Shown: in pieces, positions 1 to 8,140 of the stretch
Layout of the letters: each line of letters opens with the position of its first letter
Numbering within the stretch: position 1 is the stretch's first letter
Source of the DNA: CAWBRT01 sp050015355
GTDB lineage: Bacteria; Acidobacteriota; Terriglobia; Terriglobales; Acidobacteriaceae
Direction: 5' to 3'
Length of the DNA: 19,907 bases
Assembly: GCA_050015355.1 (NCBI GenBank)
Contig: JBEKBO010000083.1
Location: 1 to 19,907 of the forward strand
Made by a program: the position numbers and the translations under genes
Notes under the pieces: model-generated
Database searches by the model: none
What the model saw: only the letters and a program-made list of their open reading frames with translations
Told to the model about the DNA's origin: nothing

Positions 1-36
1 CTTGCGCCGAAGATCATCGGAATAAGCTCGCGCCAT
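1..36 (-). CDS. IS630-type transposase, N-terminal fragment (runs off the window)
   Basis: Seen: on the minus strand an ATG at 36 opens a frame reading MARAYSDDLRRK up to the window edge. Family knowledge: IS630-group (Tc1/mariner-like) transposases very often begin with 'MA(R/K)AYS.DLR.(K/R)', followed by a helix-turn-helix; such proteins cut and paste an insertion sequence at TA dinucleotides. Only 12 residues are visible, so neither the DDE catalytic domain nor the element's integrity can be judged. There is no clear Shine-Dalgarno sequence before the ATG, which is common for transposases. If right, an insertion sequence lies immediately left of the window with its upstream end between about 37 and 140. 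Other short basic N-termini could look similar. Confidence 0.5.
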   Translation of the reverse strand, partial: MARAYSDDLRRK

Positions 37-92
37 CGTTGTCGTGTCGCAGGAGAACTCGCCATCCCCAGGGTAATTCACTCACCGAATCC

Positions 93-104
93 AGGTATAT
101 ACCT
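93..104. repeat. 12-bp perfect palindrome with TATA core
   Basis: AGGTATATACCT is its own reverse complement. It lies between the putative transposase start and the vanZ-like gene. It contains several TA dinucleotides, the target of IS630-type elements, and on the minus strand TATATA could also act as a -10-like box. Function is unassigned. Confidence 0.4.
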
Positions 105-139
105 TCTAGGGAACCGGTCTAACAATCCGCAGTGTTCTG

Positions 140-682
140 ATGTTCTGGTTGCCGGCGATGCTCATGCTCGCGATCATCGCCATGGAATCCACGGATCACT
201 TCTCCGGCTCCCGTACGCGGGAAATGCTGCGCTCTTTGCTTGCATGGTTCTCCATTCACCCGAGCCTGGAAACGCTTTCCGAGGCGAATGGTATCTTGCG
301 CAAGTGCGGTCACGTTCTCGGCTACGGTGTGCTCAGTTTTCTCTTCTTCCGAGCCTGCCGCGGCACCTTTCGCGCGCTGGCGGGATACTACGACTGGCGC
401 ACTTCCCGGGTGACGAGATTGCCGCGCCCACAGGCTTTTCACTTCCTCTGGCAATTGCCATGGGCGCTGCTGGCCATGGGAGTAACGGCGTTGACGGCCA
501 CGGCGGACGAGTTGCATCAGATGACGATTCCGTCACGCGTGGGCAGTTGGTGGGATGTCCTCCTCGATAGTTGCGCGAGCCTGCTTGCGCAGATTCTGAT
601 CTTCTGCTTCGCGGTGAGAAACTCCCGGCGCGCCGAACGCGCGCAACTTGCGACTGCGGCGATGACGCACATGCACGAGTAG
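140..682 (+). CDS. VanZ-family membrane protein
   Basis: A 180-residue protein with about four hydrophobic segments (roughly residues 3-15, 57-71, 104-121 and 139-158). The VanZ-like signature is visible: 'RKCGHVLGYGVLSFLFFRA' at about 54-72, then 'DELHQ' (123-127) and 'IPSR' (130-133), then 'WWDVLLDSCAS' (137-147). The segment 'ESTDHFS' (16-22) resembles acidobacterial VanZ-like proteins as I recall them. VanZ itself confers low-level teicoplanin resistance, but the role of most chromosomal homologues is unknown and I assign no substrate. The gene converges on the ribosomal cluster. The frame is open back to a TAG at 107, ATG 140 is the first conventional start, and it has no Shine-Dalgarno, so the natural 5' end may have been lost to the neighbouring insertion sequence. 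Confidence 0.8.
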   Translation: MFWLPAMLMLAIIAMESTDHFSGSRTREMLRSLLAWFSIHPSLETLSEANGILRKCGHVLGYGVLSFLFFRACRGTFRALAGYYDWRTSRVTRLPRPQAFHFLWQLPWALLAMGVTALTATADELHQMTIPSRVGSWWDVLLDSCASLLAQILIFCFAVRNSRRAERAQLATAAMTHMHE

Positions 683-717
683 AGCAATTCCGGAGTTGGC
701 GTTTCCTTGATATCATC

Positions 718-742
718 GCCGGGCGTTGCGCCCGGCTCCTTT
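718..742 (+). terminator. Probable terminator of the vanZ-like gene
   Basis: An 8-bp perfect GC-rich stem (GCCGGGCG at 718-725, CGCCCGGC at 729-736) with a 3-base loop is followed by TCCTTT. It begins 35 bases after the vanZ stop. The U-tract is short and interrupted, so termination may be partial. Confidence 0.5.
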
Positions 743-777
743 ACGGAATATACCTTCCGCGATTTTGGCGTAAACGG

Positions 778-817
778 CGAAAATGGAAAAGGCGTACCAG
801 CAAACGCCGGTACGCCT
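778..817 (-). terminator. Rho-independent terminator of the ribosomal supercluster
   Basis: Read on the minus strand, AGGCGTACC (817-809) pairs perfectly with GGTACGCCT (798-790) around a 10-base loop. It is followed at once by a T-rich run (TTTT CC A TTTT). It lies about 90 bases past the rplQ stop and is the only hairpin downstream of a cluster gene that has a clear U-tract. It is the natural end of the long transcript. Confidence 0.88.
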
Positions 818-909
818 ATCTACCTATCAGTCGGTCAAGCAGCAATCTTTGCAATCAAAGTGTCAGGTTGAGGAGTATCGCCGGCGGCGGCATGGAATTG
901 CCATCCGTC

Positions 910-1413
910 TTACTCCTTCTCCTTCTCCTTTGGCTCGCCGCCGCCCTCAGTCGCTTGCTGTTGTTCGGAGCGTGCCTCTTCCATGGCTTTGCGGGTCTCT
1001 TCCGCGCGCTTGGCACGCACTTCGGCACGCTTCTCGCGCTTGGCGTCGATCGTTTTTTCGCTGCCGAGCAGTTCAATGAAAGCCTTCTGGCCGCCATCGC
1101 CTTTGCGCAAGCCGCCGAGCACGATGCGAGTGTAGCCACCGTCGCGATCGCCGAACCGGGGCGAAATCGTATCAAAGAGTTTGTCGACGGCGGAACGGGT
1201 CATGAGATACCCGGCGGCAAGCCGCCGCGCAGCCACGTCGCCGCGCTTGCCGAGCGTGATCATCTTTTCGACATGAGAGCGCATGGCCTTAGCCTTGGTG
1301 ACAGTAGTCTCAATGCGCTCTTCCACAATAAGCGAGGTCACCAGGTTGCGCAAAAGCGCGCGCCGATGTTCGGTGTTCCGACCCAGTTTCCATCCTGCTA
1401 CACGATGACGCAT
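910..1413 (-). CDS. rplQ: 50S ribosomal protein L17
   Basis: L17 sits near the exit of the 50S tunnel. The start MRHRVAGWKLGRNTEHRRALLRN is the near-invariant L17 opening, and the core runs to about residue 120 ('KAFIELLG' at the end). The protein has 167 residues against about 120 in many bacteria. The extra 45 or so are a highly charged tail: a K/R/E-rich probable helix (KREKRAEVRAKRAEETRKA), then a Q/G/E/K-rich end. The start is ATG with AAGGA eight bases upstream. It is the last gene of the run, 163 bases after rpoA, as in the alpha operon of most bacteria, and is followed by the 778-817 terminator. Confidence 0.98.
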   Translation of the reverse strand: MRHRVAGWKLGRNTEHRRALLRNLVTSLIVEERIETTVTKAKAMRSHVEKMITLGKRGDVAARRLAAGYLMTRSAVDKLFDTISPRFGDRDGGYTRIVLGGLRKGDGGQKAFIELLGSEKTIDAKREKRAEVRAKRAEETRKAMEEARSEQQQATEGGGEPKEKEKE

Positions 1414-1467
1414 ATCGCTAATCCTTCTAACTATCGGGGTCCCCGGGCGGTTTGGCTTGCCCAGGCG

Positions 1468-1524
1468 GCTGGCTCTTCACGAGCCAGCTATTCCTTATTG
1501 CCGGAAGATCCGGCTCTCCGGCAA
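1468..1524 (-). other. Two hairpins in the rpoA-rplQ spacer
   Basis: GCTGGCTC (1468-1475) pairs with GAGCCAGC (1481-1488) around TTCAC. Next to it, TTGCCGG (1498-1504) pairs with CCGGCAA (1518-1524), with a competing smaller stem CCGGA/TCCGG at 1501-1513. There is no U-tract, so RNA processing or stability control is more likely than termination. The pairing is seen; the function is inferred. Confidence 0.5.
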
Positions 1525-1576
1525 GCCACACTCGCCGGGAATGTCTTTCCACTTCTCCGGCCGGCGGCTGCACCGC

Positions 1577-2620
1577 TCAGAACGACGAATTACCTTCGCC
1601 CGCGCCCAACGGCGAGGATGTGCTGCCGACGGAGCTTGCCTGCGTAGGCACGGCGTTGCCGTGTTCGTCGATCTTCATGCCGAGGCTCAACCCCATCGAG
1701 GAAAGGATTTCCTTGATTTCGTTGAGCGACTTGCGGCCGAAGTTTTTCGTCTTCAGCATTTCGGCTTCGCTCTTCTGGACCAGTTCGCCAATGGTCTGAA
1801 TGTTGGCGTTCTTGAGGCAGTTATAGCTGCGAACCGAGAGTTCAAGTTCTTCCACCGAACGATTAAGGTTCTCGTTGCGGATCTCCGGCTTGCGCTCCTC
1901 GGAGCTGAGAGTGGCCTCAACCTCCTCTTCGAAGTTGATGAAGATGTTCATGTGATCCTTCAGCAACTTCGCCGCCAGCCCCAGCGCATCCTGCGGATTG
2001 ACCGAGCCATTCGTCCAGATTTCGATCGACAGCTTGTCGTAATCCGTGATCTGCCCCAAGCGAGCGGCTTCGACCGAGTAGTTGACCTTGCGAACCGGCG
2101 AGTGCACCGAATCGATAGGGATGAATCCCAGCCCGAGATCCTCGTCAAAGTTCTTGTCGGCTGAGACGTAACCGCGGCCCTTCTTGAGGCGCATCTCCAT
2201 GTCGAGTTTGCCGCCTTCGCTCACGGTCGCTATGTAAACGTCTTTGTCGAGAACCTCGACATCGGCATCGGCCTCGATCATGCCGGAAGTGACGACTCCT
2301 GGCTGGTCGGCTCGCAGGTAAATCGCCTTGGGAGCGTCCCCGTTCAGCTTGAACGGAATCTGTTTCAAATTAAGAATGATGTCGGTAGCGTCTTCCACTA
2401 CGCCGGGGATCGACTGGAACTCGTGCAGCACTCCCTCGATCTTGACGGCGGTGATGGCAGCGCCCTCAATGGAGGAGAGCAGCACACGGCGCAGAGCGTT
2501 GCCGATCGTGGTGCCAAAGCCGCGTTCAAACGGCTGTGCCCAGAAATGACCGAACTTATCGGTCAGCGATTCACTGTCGAACGCCAGGCGTTTCGGTTTC
2601 TGAAAACCCTTCCAGAGCAT
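1577..2620 (-). CDS. rpoA: DNA-directed RNA polymerase subunit alpha
   Basis: The alpha subunit dimerises to nucleate RNA polymerase assembly and contacts UP elements and activators. The 347 residues show the N-terminal domain (about 1-235, with 'FERGFGTTIGNALRRVLLSS' at 31-50), a linker, and the C-terminal domain (about 253-320). DNA-contact residues equivalent to E. coli R265, N268, C269, K271, G296 and K298 are present as R264, N267, C268, K270, G295 and K297. A short S/G-rich tail follows residue 320. The start is ATG with AGGAG eight bases before it. It sits 251 bases after rpsD and 163 before rplQ, the classical alpha-operon order. The rpsD-rpoA gap is the longest in the cluster and may hold an internal promoter. 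Confidence 0.99.
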   Translation of the reverse strand: MLWKGFQKPKRLAFDSESLTDKFGHFWAQPFERGFGTTIGNALRRVLLSSIEGAAITAVKIEGVLHEFQSIPGVVEDATDIILNLKQIPFKLNGDAPKAIYLRADQPGVVTSGMIEADADVEVLDKDVYIATVSEGGKLDMEMRLKKGRGYVSADKNFDEDLGLGFIPIDSVHSPVRKVNYSVEAARLGQITDYDKLSIEIWTNGSVNPQDALGLAAKLLKDHMNIFINFEEEVEATLSSEERKPEIRNENLNRSVEELELSVRSYNCLKNANIQTIGELVQKSEAEMLKTKNFGRKSLNEIKEILSSMGLSLGMKIDEHGNAVPTQASSVGSTSSPLGAGEGNSSF

Positions 2621-2714
2621 TTTGCATTCTCCTGATCATTCGCGCCATGCTGCACAGCGGCAATGTGAAAGCACACCGGCTGAACTGGCTCGAGACAAGG
2701 GGTACGGCGGCCAG

Positions 2715-2755
2715 CCGTCTTTTGACGGTATGAACGCCGCACAGTTATAGTTCAA
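2715..2755 (-). promoter_or_regulatory. Weak candidate promoter and hairpin upstream of rpoA
   Basis: On the minus strand, TTGAAC (2755-2750) is separated by 17 bases from CATACC (2732-2727): four and three of six matches to the sigma-70 -35 and -10 consensus. Just downstream, CCGTC (2728-2724) and GACGG (2719-2715) form a 5-bp stem with an AAAA loop. The matches are weak. The case rests on the 251-bp spacer and on rpoA being a gene that would benefit from separate expression. Confidence 0.2.
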
Positions 2756-2871
2756 AACTCGTTTTCGCGAGATCGCACAACCAAGGGAGACCATAAAGGC
2801 CCTCCCGACAACCGGCCCACCCGGCTCGCATGAAGCGACTCCGAACCTTGCTGGCCGCCTGATGCACATCC

Positions 2872-3501
2872 CTACTTGCTGTACAACTCGACGATAAGCT
2901 GCTCGTTGATCGGCAGGTTAATCTCTTCGCGCTTGGGCAACGAGAGAACGCGGCCGCGATAATTCTCGCGGTCCACTTCAAGCCAGCTCGGAACAGTCTG
3001 ATGACTGCTGAATTCCTTCGCCAGCTCGAGCACCGTGAGCTTGCGGCTGTTTTCCCGGATCATAACCTCGTCGCCGGATTCCACCTGGAAGGACGGAATG
3101 TCGACCTTGCGTCCGTTCACCTGCACGTGGCCATGGCGAACCAGTTGACGAGCCTGGCGGCGAGCCACGGCAAACCCCAGACGATAGACAACGTTGTCCA
3201 AGCGGCGCTCGAGTTGTTGCAACAGCATCTCGCCCGTCACGCCCTTGGCACGAACCGCCTTTTCGAAATAATTCCGGAACTGGCCTTCCTGAGTGAAATA
3301 GATACGCTTCGCTTTTTGCTTTTCGCGAAGCTGCAGACCATAACCGACAACCTTTGCCTTACGATCCTTGCCGTGCTGGCCGGGGGCGAAGTTGCGCTTC
3401 TCGATGGGACACTTATCGGTAAAACACTTTCCGCCCTTCAGAAACAGCTTGATACCCTCGCGGCGGCAAAGACGGCATACTGCATCCTTATATCGTGCCA
3501 A
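2872..3501 (-). CDS. rpsD: 30S ribosomal protein S4, zinc-binding form
   Basis: S4 is a primary 16S rRNA-binding protein that starts 30S assembly and, in enterobacteria, represses its own operon. The 209 residues show the zinc-type N-terminus with Cys9, Cys12, Cys26 and Cys31, then an S4 RNA-binding domain (about 98-160, 'RRLDNVVYRLGFA'). The product must begin MARYKD, and the only start codon in that place is TTG at 3501, with AGGAG seven bases upstream; TTG initiation is therefore well supported. It lies between rpsK (102-bp gap) and rpoA. The rare start codon could lower S4 yield relative to its neighbours, which is an inference. Confidence 0.97.
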   Translation of the reverse strand: MARYKDAVCRLCRREGIKLFLKGGKCFTDKCPIEKRNFAPGQHGKDRKAKVVGYGLQLREKQKAKRIYFTQEGQFRNYFEKAVRAKGVTGEMLLQQLERRLDNVVYRLGFAVARRQARQLVRHGHVQVNGRKVDIPSFQVESGDEVMIRENSRKLTVLELAKEFSSHQTVPSWLEVDRENYRGRVLSLPKREEINLPINEQLIVELYSK

Positions 3502-3603
3502 TGTTCTTCTCCTGGTAAGTCGATCGGTTTACGGGAGTTGGCCGCTCCTGTCGTCCCGATCAATAGTTAGATTCAAGCAACGCCTTAGCGTTTCAAGCTG
3601 CCC

Positions 3604-4032
3604 CTACACTCTGCGCCGCTTGGCCGGACGGCAGCCATTGTGCGGAACCGGCGTCGAGTCCTTAATGGTGCGAACGTCCAACCCTGCCGCCGCCAGCGCG
3701 CGAATTGCCGACTCGCGGCCCGATCCAGGACCGCTGACACGCACATCGACGCTGCGCAGACCATGTTCGCGGGCCGTGTTGGCAGCGTTCATTGCGGCCT
3801 GTTGCGCGGCAAACGGCGTTCCCTTGCGGGATCCGCGGAATCCGAGAGAACCGGAGCTCTTCCACGAGATCACGTTGCCGGACGGATCCGAAATCGTGAC
3901 GATCGTGTTGTTGAAGGAGGCGTTGATAGTCACCAGCCCGTGAGGGACGTGCTTACGCTCCTTGCGCTTGAACTTCTTTGTCTTTCCCTTTTTTTCCGGC
4001 GCCGCGCCGGCACTGCCACCCGCTTTTGCCAT
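3604..4032 (-). CDS. rpsK: 30S ribosomal protein S11
   Basis: S11 lies on the 30S platform near the E site and the Shine-Dalgarno helix. The 142 residues carry a basic K-rich N-terminal arm (1-27), then the S11 core with 'NASFNNTIVTISD' (about 37-49), 'GSRKGTPFAAQQAA' and the C-terminal 'PVPHNGCRPAKRRRV', the classic ending in which an Asn-Gly can be isomerised to isoaspartate in E. coli. The start is ATG with AAGG close upstream. It follows rpsM after 159 bases and precedes rpsD, normal alpha-operon order. The arm is some 12 residues longer than in E. coli. Confidence 0.99.
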   Translation of the reverse strand: MAKAGGSAGAAPEKKGKTKKFKRKERKHVPHGLVTINASFNNTIVTISDPSGNVISWKSSGSLGFRGSRKGTPFAAQQAAMNAANTAREHGLRSVDVRVSGPGSGRESAIRALAAAGLDVRTIKDSTPVPHNGCRPAKRRRV

Positions 4033-4072
4033 AAGAACCTTGCCTTCGCTCCCGCTCCACCAGACGCAAATC

Positions 4073-4166
4073 GAGGCGCCTGGATCTGTAACCCTTAGCT
4101 TTCCCGCACCGCACCACCGCGGAGAACCGCTGCGTCGCCCGCGGCAGACGCCGATACCGGCGCCTC
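4073..4166 (-). other. Inverted repeat spanning the rpsM-rpsK spacer
   Basis: GAGGCGCC (4073-4080) is complementary to GGCGCCTC (4159-4166), enclosing 78 bases, within the 159-bp spacer 4033-4191. Each arm contains the self-complementary GGCGCC, so chance is a fair explanation. No other signal is visible in this spacer. Confidence 0.25.
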
Positions 4167-4191
4167 TCGGATCCTCACATCAACCGGCAGA

Positions 4192-4578
4192 CTAAGTCTT
4201 GGCCGCCGCCTTCTTCTTATTGGCGACCGTGCCTTTGCGCGGACCCTTGCGGGTGCGCGCATTGGTGTGCGTGCGCTGGCCGCGAACCGGCAAACTGCGG
4301 CGATGACGATAGCCGCGGTACGAGCCGATTTCGATCAGCCGTTTGATGTGCATCGTGACGTCTTTACGGAGATCGCCCTCGACGTTGCCTTCATTTTCGA
4401 TGACCTGGCGAATGCGGTTCACCTCTTCTTCGGTCAGGTCGGAGATCTTCTTGGTGCCGTCCACGTCGGCGGTCGCGGCGATTTTTCGCGCCCGCGGCTG
4501 GCCAATACCGAAAATGTAAGTCAGCGCGATCCGTGTCTGCTTGTTGCGCGGCAAGTCAACGCCTGCAATACGTGCCAT
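4192..4578 (-). CDS. rpsM: 30S ribosomal protein S13
   Basis: S13 is in the 30S head and contacts the P-site tRNA and 50S helix 38/L5. The 128 residues open with 'MARIAGVDLPRNKQTRIALTYI', contain the helix-two-turns-helix region, and carry 'GSYRGYRHRRSLPVRGQRTHTNARTRKG' (about 86-113), the signature for tRNA and rRNA contacts, then a lysine/alanine tail. ATG start. The gene follows rpmJ after 87 bases and opens the alpha-operon segment. In E. coli the S4 repressor binds a pseudoknot ahead of this gene. No equivalent structure is recognisable here, only a short GC-rich region. Confidence 0.99.
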   Translation of the reverse strand: MARIAGVDLPRNKQTRIALTYIFGIGQPRARKIAATADVDGTKKISDLTEEEVNRIRQVIENEGNVEGDLRKDVTMHIKRLIEIGSYRGYRHRRSLPVRGQRTHTNARTRKGPRKGTVANKKKAAAKT

Positions 4579-4665
4579 AAGCCTACCTACTTCCTTGAGA
4601 ATCCTTCCCTACTCTTCATGGCCGGGGCCCGGCACGCGCCATCGATGCGCGTACAGGGAAAAAGC

Positions 4666-4779
4666 TCAACCCTGGCGCTGCTTGTGCTTGGAGTTTTCGC
4701 AGATCACCCGCACCACACCGTGGCGGCGGATGACCTTGCACTTGTCGCAAATTTTCTTTACCGATGCCCGTACCTTCAT
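4666..4779 (-). CDS. rpmJ: 50S ribosomal protein L36, zinc-binding form
   Basis: A 37-residue protein beginning MKVRASVKKICDKCKVIRR and ending HKQRQG. L36 is the smallest 50S protein and bridges 23S rRNA domains near the peptidyl-transferase base. The zinc ribbon ligands Cys11, Cys14, Cys27 and His32 are all present, so this is the C+ form. ATG at 4779 and TGA at 4668-4666. Position between infA and rpsM is the usual one in Gram-positive and acidobacterial clusters. The upstream region has GGGA seven bases before the ATG, inside a purine-rich degenerate repeat (4781-4818). Confidence 0.97.
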   Translation of the reverse strand: MKVRASVKKICDKCKVIRRHGVVRVICENSKHKQRQG

Positions 4780-4780
4780 A

Positions 4781-4818
4781 TCCAGTTCCCAGCTTCCAGT
4801 CTTTAATTCCAGTTCTCA
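4781..4818 (-). repeat. Degenerate tandem 'CTGRGAACTGGA' repeat in the infA-rpmJ spacer
   Basis: On the minus strand the spacer reads as successive variants of ACTGGAA / GCTGGGA / CTGAGAA, about four loosely repeated units, ending just before the rpmJ ATG. Related GAGAACTGAG words occur upstream of rplP and rpsS. It supplies the Shine-Dalgarno of rpmJ and may otherwise be a simple-sequence expansion. Copies are imperfect. Confidence 0.45.
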
Positions 4819-4852
4819 GCCGGCCGAGAACCGGCCCTCGCCTGTAGTCCGT

Positions 4853-5071
4853 TCATTTGTAGCGATACACGATACGCCCGCGGGTCAGATCATAAGGAGA
4901 TAGCTCCACGGCTACACGATCACCCGGAAGAATACGAATGAAGTTCTTACGCATCTTGCCGGAGACATGCGCCAGTACCTCATGATTGTTCTCCAGCTTC
5001 ACCTTGAACATGGCGTTCGGCAGTGGTTCCACCACTACGGCCATTACTTCAATCGCGTCTTCCTTGCTCAT
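4853..5071 (-). CDS. infA: Translation initiation factor IF-1
   Basis: IF-1 is a single OB-fold protein that occupies the 30S A site during initiation with IF-2 and IF-3. The 72 residues match the family length. Hallmarks are 'PNAMFKVKLENNHEVLAHVSGKMRKN' (about 18-43), 'RILPGDRVAVELSPYDLTRGRIVYRYK' (46-72) and the SKEDAIEV start. ATG start with GGGAG just upstream. It sits 45 bases after map and 73 before rpmJ, the standard adk-map-infA-rpmJ order. Expression is presumably by the long transcript. Confidence 0.99.
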   Translation of the reverse strand: MSKEDAIEVMAVVVEPLPNAMFKVKLENNHEVLAHVSGKMRKNFIRILPGDRVAVELSPYDLTRGRIVYRYK

Positions 5072-5116
5072 GCGCTCCCTATGTTCGTTCCAGCTCTGCT
5101 TGCCGGCTGGCTCCGG

Positions 5117-5869
5117 CTATGCGGTCAGAATCACCGGCCCGTTCCTGGTGATCGCCACGCAATGCTCGAAATGCGCGCTTGCGCGTCCATCTTCGGTGAC
5201 TGCCGTCCACTTATCGTCCAACACCCGCACCCCCGGGCCACCGGCGTTGACCATGGGTTCGATTGCCAGCACCATGCCTTCGCGCAGCTTCGGTCCGTGA
5301 CCGGGCAGGCCGTAATTCGGAACTTGCGGGTCCTCGTGCAAACGCGTGCCGATACCGTGTCCCACAAATTCCCGAACCACGCTGAATCCGTTCGACTCCA
5401 CCAGTTGCTGCACGGCTGAACCGACATCCCCGATGGTGTTTCCCACCCGGGCGGCTTCAATTGCCAGATACAGCGACTGCTCCGTCACCTTCAGCAACTT
5501 GGCAAGCTCTGGCAAAATACCATCGCCGACCGGGACGGTGATCGCGGCGTCGCCGTAGTAACCGTCCAGAACCACTCCGCAGTCAATGGAGACTATATCT
5601 CCAGCCATGAGCACCCGCTCGCTGGACGGGATGCCGTGTACTACCTCCTGGTTGATCGACGTGCAAAGCACGCAAGGGTAGTCGTAATACCCCTTGAACG
5701 CAGGTTTCGCCCCGGCTTCGCGAATCCGCTTTTCAGCGATCTTCTCCAACTCCATGGTGGAAACCCCGGGCGAAACCAAAGCCTCCACGCTCTCCAATAC
5801 CTGGCGGACGATATGCCCGCTCCGGCGCATCTTTTCGATTTCGCCGGGAGACTTACAGACGATTGCCAT
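5117..5869 (-). CDS. map: Methionine aminopeptidase, type I
   Basis: Removes the initiator methionine from nascent proteins once the formyl group is gone. The 250 residues keep all catalytic and metal-binding positions of the type I pita-bread fold: His78 (HGIP), Asp96 (SIDCG), Asp107 (YGDAA), His171 (GHGIG), Glu204 (IEPM) and Glu235 (HFEH). There is no N-terminal zinc-finger or SH3-binding extension, so it is the short bacterial (type Ia) form. The ATG at 5869 lies inside the end of adk, overlapping it by 17 bases in another frame, which suggests translational coupling. infA follows after 45 bases. Confidence 0.99.
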   Translation of the reverse strand: MAIVCKSPGEIEKMRRSGHIVRQVLESVEALVSPGVSTMELEKIAEKRIREAGAKPAFKGYYDYPCVLCTSINQEVVHGIPSSERVLMAGDIVSIDCGVVLDGYYGDAAITVPVGDGILPELAKLLKVTEQSLYLAIEAARVGNTIGDVGSAVQQLVESNGFSVVREFVGHGIGTRLHEDPQVPNYGLPGHGPKLREGMVLAIEPMVNAGGPGVRVLDDKWTAVTEDGRASAHFEHCVAITRNGPVILTA

Positions 5870-6572
5870 TCTCGATTGCCTTCAACGCCTCCGCGGTCAC
5901 GTCGTCGGGCGCCAAATCGCCATCCACTTCCAACAGCCGCCCACGGCGGCGATAGTAGTCCGCCAGGGGAAGTGTCTGCTGTTCGTAGGCCTTCAGGCGT
6001 TCAATGATTACTTCTTCACAATCATCACGCCGCGTCTGCAGAACGCCGCCATCTATATCACAGACGCCGGCGACGCGAGGTGGCTGAAGGTAAATGTTAT
6101 AGATTCGCCCACAGGTGGGACAGGTACGACGTCCGGTAAGCCTTTGCAAAAGGGAATTATACTCCACCCCGAGTTGAATCACAATTGGCGGCTTCGCCGG
6201 CTGGGCAGCGAAAGACTTGCCTTCCAGGTACTTGTCGAGCCACTCCGCCTGACTGACGGTGCGCGGGAAGCCGTCGAGAATGCACCCTTTAGCACAATCG
6301 GGCTGCCGCAGCCTTTCGGCCACCATATCGCACACCAACTGGTCGGAAACCAGTTCGCCCCGGTCCATCGTCTGCTTGGCTTTGCGTCCGAGCTCGGTGC
6401 CCCGCGAGACGTTGTCCCGCAGCAGATCGCCGGTCGAAATCTGCGGAACCCCCAATACCTCGGCGATCCGTTTTGCCTGCGTTCCCTTGCCCGAGCCGGG
6501 AGCCCCAACCAGGATGATTACCCCGGTGGTCTTGGGGGCGCTTTTTGCTTCAACCGTCGCCTGTGAGTCCAT
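5853..6572 (-). CDS. adk: Adenylate kinase, zinc-LID form
   Basis: Catalyses ATP + AMP <-> 2 ADP in the cytoplasm. The P-loop GAPGSGKGT is at 23-31, the AMP-binding 'STGDLLRD' at 46-53, 'DGFPRT' at 100-105 and the long-form LID at about 146-185. The LID carries zinc ligands Cys151, Cys154, Cys171 and Asp174 (the CCCD version). Length is 239 against about 215 in E. coli; about 15 of the extra residues are an N-terminal lead (MDSQATVEAKSAPKT) before the first strand. ATG start with only a weak GAAG. It lies 49 bases after secY and overlaps map. Confidence 0.98.
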   Translation of the reverse strand: MDSQATVEAKSAPKTTGVIILVGAPGSGKGTQAKRIAEVLGVPQISTGDLLRDNVSRGTELGRKAKQTMDRGELVSDQLVCDMVAERLRQPDCAKGCILDGFPRTVSQAEWLDKYLEGKSFAAQPAKPPIVIQLGVEYNSLLQRLTGRRTCPTCGRIYNIYLQPPRVAGVCDIDGGVLQTRRDDCEEVIIERLKAYEQQTLPLADYYRRRGRLLEVDGDLAPDDVTAEALKAIENGNRL

Positions 6573-6621
6573 CTTCAGTCTCTAACCCCGAATCAGCCCC
6601 GGTGCTACCGGGCCACCCGTC

Positions 6622-8028
<1,407 letters not shown>

Positions 8029-8033
8029 AAAAT

Positions 8034-8048
8034 GCAAAGCCTCTTTGC
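8034..8048 (-). promoter_or_regulatory. Hairpin presenting the secY Shine-Dalgarno
   Basis: On the minus strand GCAAAG (8048-8043) pairs with CTTTGC (8039-8034) around AGG. The AGAGG that best fits anti-Shine-Dalgarno pairing lies across the loop and the 5' arm, and ATTTT then ATG follow directly. This could tune initiation or act as a weak attenuator. Confidence 0.4.
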
Positions 8049-8140
8049 TGCCGCTAATCACCAGCGCGCGGGAGCCTGCCTTTCGCCCCGGCGGCACGCC
8101 ATAGCGCGCACCGGAACCCGGCTCCGGCACCCCGGAGATT

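Noticed and set aside
1468..1488. The rpoA-rplQ hairpin as a terminator
   Set aside because: There is no T-run after it on the transcribed strand, and rplQ has its own good ribosome-binding site inside the same operon.
571..1647. A 358-codon plus-strand frame overlapping vanZ, the terminators and antisense to rplQ
   Set aside because: It crosses the operon terminator and two real genes and has no recognisable domain or ribosome-binding site.
8029..8130. Extended N-terminus of SecY from a GTG at 8130
   Set aside because: The added 34 residues are not SecY-like, there is no Shine-Dalgarno, and family members start at the MFEKL methionine.
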